Shown here one piece after another: positions 62,287-64,000 of a DNA stretch of 64,000 nt; positions within the stretch are counted from its first letter, which is position 1; the number at the start of each line of letters is the position of its first letter. Source of the DNA: Streptomyces sp. NBC_01304 (GTDB lineage Bacteria > Actinomycetota > Actinomycetes > Streptomycetales > Streptomycetaceae). The stretch lies in assembly GCF_035975855.1 (NCBI RefSeq), contig NZ_CP109055.1:7626001-7690000 (forward strand), given 5' to 3'. The position numbers were made by a program, and so were the translations under genes. The notes below the pieces were generated by a model that saw only the letters and a list, made by a program, of their open reading frames with translations, was not told the origin of the DNA and made no database searches.

Positions 62287-62696
62287 GCGGAAGAGCCGGC
62301 CGGGCGGCCGCGGCCATGACCTTCGGGTGATGGGCGAGGAACGTCCGGGCTCCACAGGGCAGGGTGGTGGCTAACGGCCACCCGGGGTGACTCGCGGGAC
62401 AGTGCCACAGAAAACAGACCGCCGAGAGCTTCGGTTCTCGGTAAGGGTGAAACGGTGGTGTAAGAGACCACCAGCGCCTGAGGTGACTCAGGCGGCTAGG
62501 TAAACCCCACCTGGAGCAAGGTCAAGAGGGGCCCTGGAAACAGGACCCTGCGCGGATGACTGAGGGCTGCCCGCCCGAGTCCGCGGGTAGACCGCACGAG
62601 GCCGGCAGCAATGCCGGCCCTAGATGGATGGCCGCCTCCCCCTGGGCCGCAAGACCCTGGGGAGACAGAACCCGGCGTACAGGCCGACTCTTCCGC
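62287..62696 (+). ncRNA. rnpB: RNase P RNA (M1 RNA), bacterial type A
   Basis: The P1 helix pairs GCGGAAGAG (62287-62295) with CTCTTCCGC (62688-62696). Universal blocks are present: GAGGAACGTCCGGGCTCCAC (CR-I), GGGTGAAACGGTGGTGTAAG AGACCACC region (CR-II/III), and AGACAGAACCCGGCGTACAG near the 3' end (CR-V). Length about 410 nt fits Streptomyces. It matures tRNA 5' ends. TACGAT at 62272-62277 is a reasonable -10. Confidence 0.96.
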
Positions 62697-62725
62697 CCCT
62701 CGCCTCCCCGTGATGGGATGCGCCG

Positions 62726-63604
62726 GTGACATCGCACTCCCGTTCTCCCCTTCCCGTGCTCTCGCCGCAGGCCCTGCGCGCCCGTATCGAGCACTACTAC
62801 GCCGCCGTGCCCCGCCTCTTCTCCGAGGTGGAGGACTTCGGGCCGCTGGAGCTGTTCGTACGCAAGGAGCCCGGCGCCCCCTTCTACGGAGGGCCCGACC
62901 ACGCCCGGCCCGTCGGTACCGGGCCCCTCACGCTCGCCGACCTGGAGCGGGTGCGGGCCCGGCAGCGGGAGCGGGGTGTGCCGGAGGCCTTTGAGTGGGT
63001 GCAGGAGGTGCGGCCCGAGCTGCGGGGGCTCTTCGAGAGTGAAGGGCGGGCCGTGGCCGAGCGGCCGTTGATGGTGCTCGACCAGGACGTGGAGCTGTCT
63101 CCGCAGCCGCTCCCCGGCGGTGTGACGCTGCGTGCGCTGGACGCCGACGACCCGGCGCTGCCCGCTGCCCTCGCCCTCCCGCTCCTGGCCTTCGACGAGC
63201 CGGGGACCGCGGTCGGTCTCGCGGGGCCCGCCGAACTCGCGGCCGCAGCGAGGAAGTTGACCGACGACGGGACGGTCGGGACGCTTCTGCCCAGCATCAG
63301 GGCGGGCCACAAGGTCGTTGTCGCCGCCCTCGACTCCGACGGCACTCCGCTCGCGGCGGGCCAGTACCACCCGGCGGTCGGTGCCGCCGAGCTCGGCGGT
63401 GTCGGCACGCTGCCCACCGCGCGGCGGCAGGGCCTGGCCGCCGCTCTCACGGTGGCCCTCGCCGAGCATGCCCGTGAGCACGGGGTGCAGACCGTGTTCC
63501 TCGCGTACGCCCTGGAGACCGTGGCCCGGCTCTACGCACGGCTGGGCTTCCGTCTCGCGGGCACCACCCTGCTGGTCCACGGGCAGCCCGCCCGCGGCGC
63601 CTGA
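62726..63604 (+). CDS. GNAT-family N-acetyltransferase
   Basis: 292 residues from GTG 62726. The first 190 residues are a divergent GNAT-like half; the second half (about 190-290) has the acetyl-CoA loop GGVGTLPTARRQGLAAALTV and LAYALETVARLYARLGFRLA. Substrate unknown. It begins 29 bp after rnpB. Confidence 0.75.
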   Translation: MTSHSRSPLPVLSPQALRARIEHYYAAVPRLFSEVEDFGPLELFVRKEPGAPFYGGPDHARPVGTGPLTLADLERVRARQRERGVPEAFEWVQEVRPELRGLFESEGRAVAERPLMVLDQDVELSPQPLPGGVTLRALDADDPALPAALALPLLAFDEPGTAVGLAGPAELAAAARKLTDDGTVGTLLPSIRAGHKVVVAALDSDGTPLAAGQYHPAVGAAELGGVGTLPTARRQGLAAALTVALAEHAREHGVQTVFLAYALETVARLYARLGFRLAGTTLLVHGQPARGA

Positions 63605-63610
63605 TCCCGT

Positions 63611-63650
63611 TCCCGTTCAGATCACCGGGGTCCCGTTCAGATCACCGGGG
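63611..63650. repeat. 20-bp direct duplication at the GT2 stop codon
   Basis: TCCCGTTCAGATCACCGGGG at 63611-63630 is repeated at 63631-63650; the right copy includes the stop codon of the minus-strand glycosyltransferase. Confidence 0.85.
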
Positions 63651-64000
63651 GGCGCCCGAGCCGCGTCATGCGCCACACGGTCCGCCAGCGCATCGGCCGC
63701 CGCTCGCCGCACGAGGTCCTGAGCCCCTCCACGAAACCGCCGGCCCACGCCTTGAGCCCGCCGAGCGACCTGGTGCGGGCCAGCGTGAGCAGCGTCCAGA
63801 CGCCCAGGTAGACCGGGATCAGGGGGAGCGGCAGGCGGCGGCGGGCCAGCCAGACGCGGTTGCGGGCGGTCATCCGGAAGTAGACCGCGTGCCGGGCGGG
63901 GGACGTCTTCGGGTGCTGGAGCAGCAGCTTCGGCTCGTACAGGACCTTCCAGCCGGCATCCAGGGCCCGCCAGGCCAGGTCCGACTCCTCGTGCGTGAAG
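63637..64000 (-). CDS. C-terminal part of a family 2 glycosyltransferase
   Basis: The frame is open to the right edge. Visible sequence starts FTHEESDLAWRALDAGWKVL then YEPKLLLQHPKTSPARHAVY; 'EESDLAWRALDAGW' is the GT2 (ED/WRxxxxG) region near the catalytic base. A hydrophobic helix PLPLIPVYLGVWTLLTLA follows, then a basic tail ending RLGRPPVI. Inverting GT-A enzyme, probably for surface polysaccharide. The 5' part is outside the window. Confidence 0.8.
   Translation of the reverse strand, partial: FTHEESDLAWRALDAGWKVLYEPKLLLQHPKTSPARHAVYFRMTARNRVWLARRRLPLPLIPVYLGVWTLLTLARTRSLGGLKAWAGGFVEGLRTSCGERRPMRWRTVWRMTRLGRPPVI

Overview
The window is high-GC, gene-dense actinobacterial chromosome, almost certainly Streptomyces. 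Supporting signs are the codon bias (G or C at third positions), many GTG starts, ATGA/GTGA coupled genes, a type A RNase P RNA, a SapB/AmfS-type lanthipeptide locus, an RNase H-CobC fusion, a DmdR-type iron box and several palindromic intergenic repeats typical of streptomycetes. No rRNA, tRNA, CRISPR array or prophage was seen.

Layout. 1-5 kb: DUF4239 fragment, FHA-like protein, a 196-bp MITE-like element, a DUF2330 protein and a GT-C glycosyltransferase carrying an in-frame palindromic insertion. 5-9.5 kb: divergent CYP125-like P450 and FadA5-like thiolase, a secreted hydrolase, and a deletion scar joining the 3' ends of two lost genes. 9.5-16.5 kb: a lytic-transglycosylase-like secreted protein, then a five-gene minus-strand operon (toroid-fold surface protein, small anchored protein, EcfT, fused EcfA-EcfA', EcfS) behind a cobalamin riboswitch, hence a probable vitamin B12 ECF importer. 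16.5-19.5 kb: MBL hydrolase, aldehyde dehydrogenase and ferredoxin. 19.5-27 kb: class III lanthipeptide locus (LanKC, precursor, two ABC half-transporters, orphan LuxR regulator). 27-34.8 kb: KstR-like TetR repressor, a GT4/methyltransferase/toroid trio, small envelope proteins, an F420-type oxidoreductase and a DUF5336-like protein. 35-37.4 kb: a methyltransferase followed by an IS110 element. 37.5-42 kb: cell-wall amidase, fused FadE34-like acyl-CoA dehydrogenase and Ltp1-like thiolase. 42-48.7 kb: MFS exporter, SigE-family sigma factor with membrane partner, and an ABC exporter with two-component system. 49-52 kb: Hsd4B-like hydratase, zinc alcohol dehydrogenase and Hsd4A-like SDR. 52-64 kb: housekeeping genes (iron-siderophore lipoprotein, Nif3-like, zinc ribbon protein, RNase H/CobC, KDPG aldolase, YaaA, RNB nuclease, MerR regulator, rnpB, GNAT, GT2 fragment).

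The main theme is a dispersed sterol side-chain catabolic regulon. CYP125-like oxidation, aldehyde/alcohol dehydrogenases, acyl-CoA dehydrogenation, Hsd4B/Hsd4A-type hydration and oxidation, FadA5-type thiolysis and an Ltp1-like protein lie in five separate islands, together with a KstR-like repressor. Sites matching the KstR consensus TNNAACNNGTTNNA (four exact, three with one mismatch) sit before these genes and before kstR itself. A second palindrome, TCTGAC-N5-GTCAGA, occurs at five of the same promoters and has no regulator I can assign; it is the best candidate for something undescribed here.
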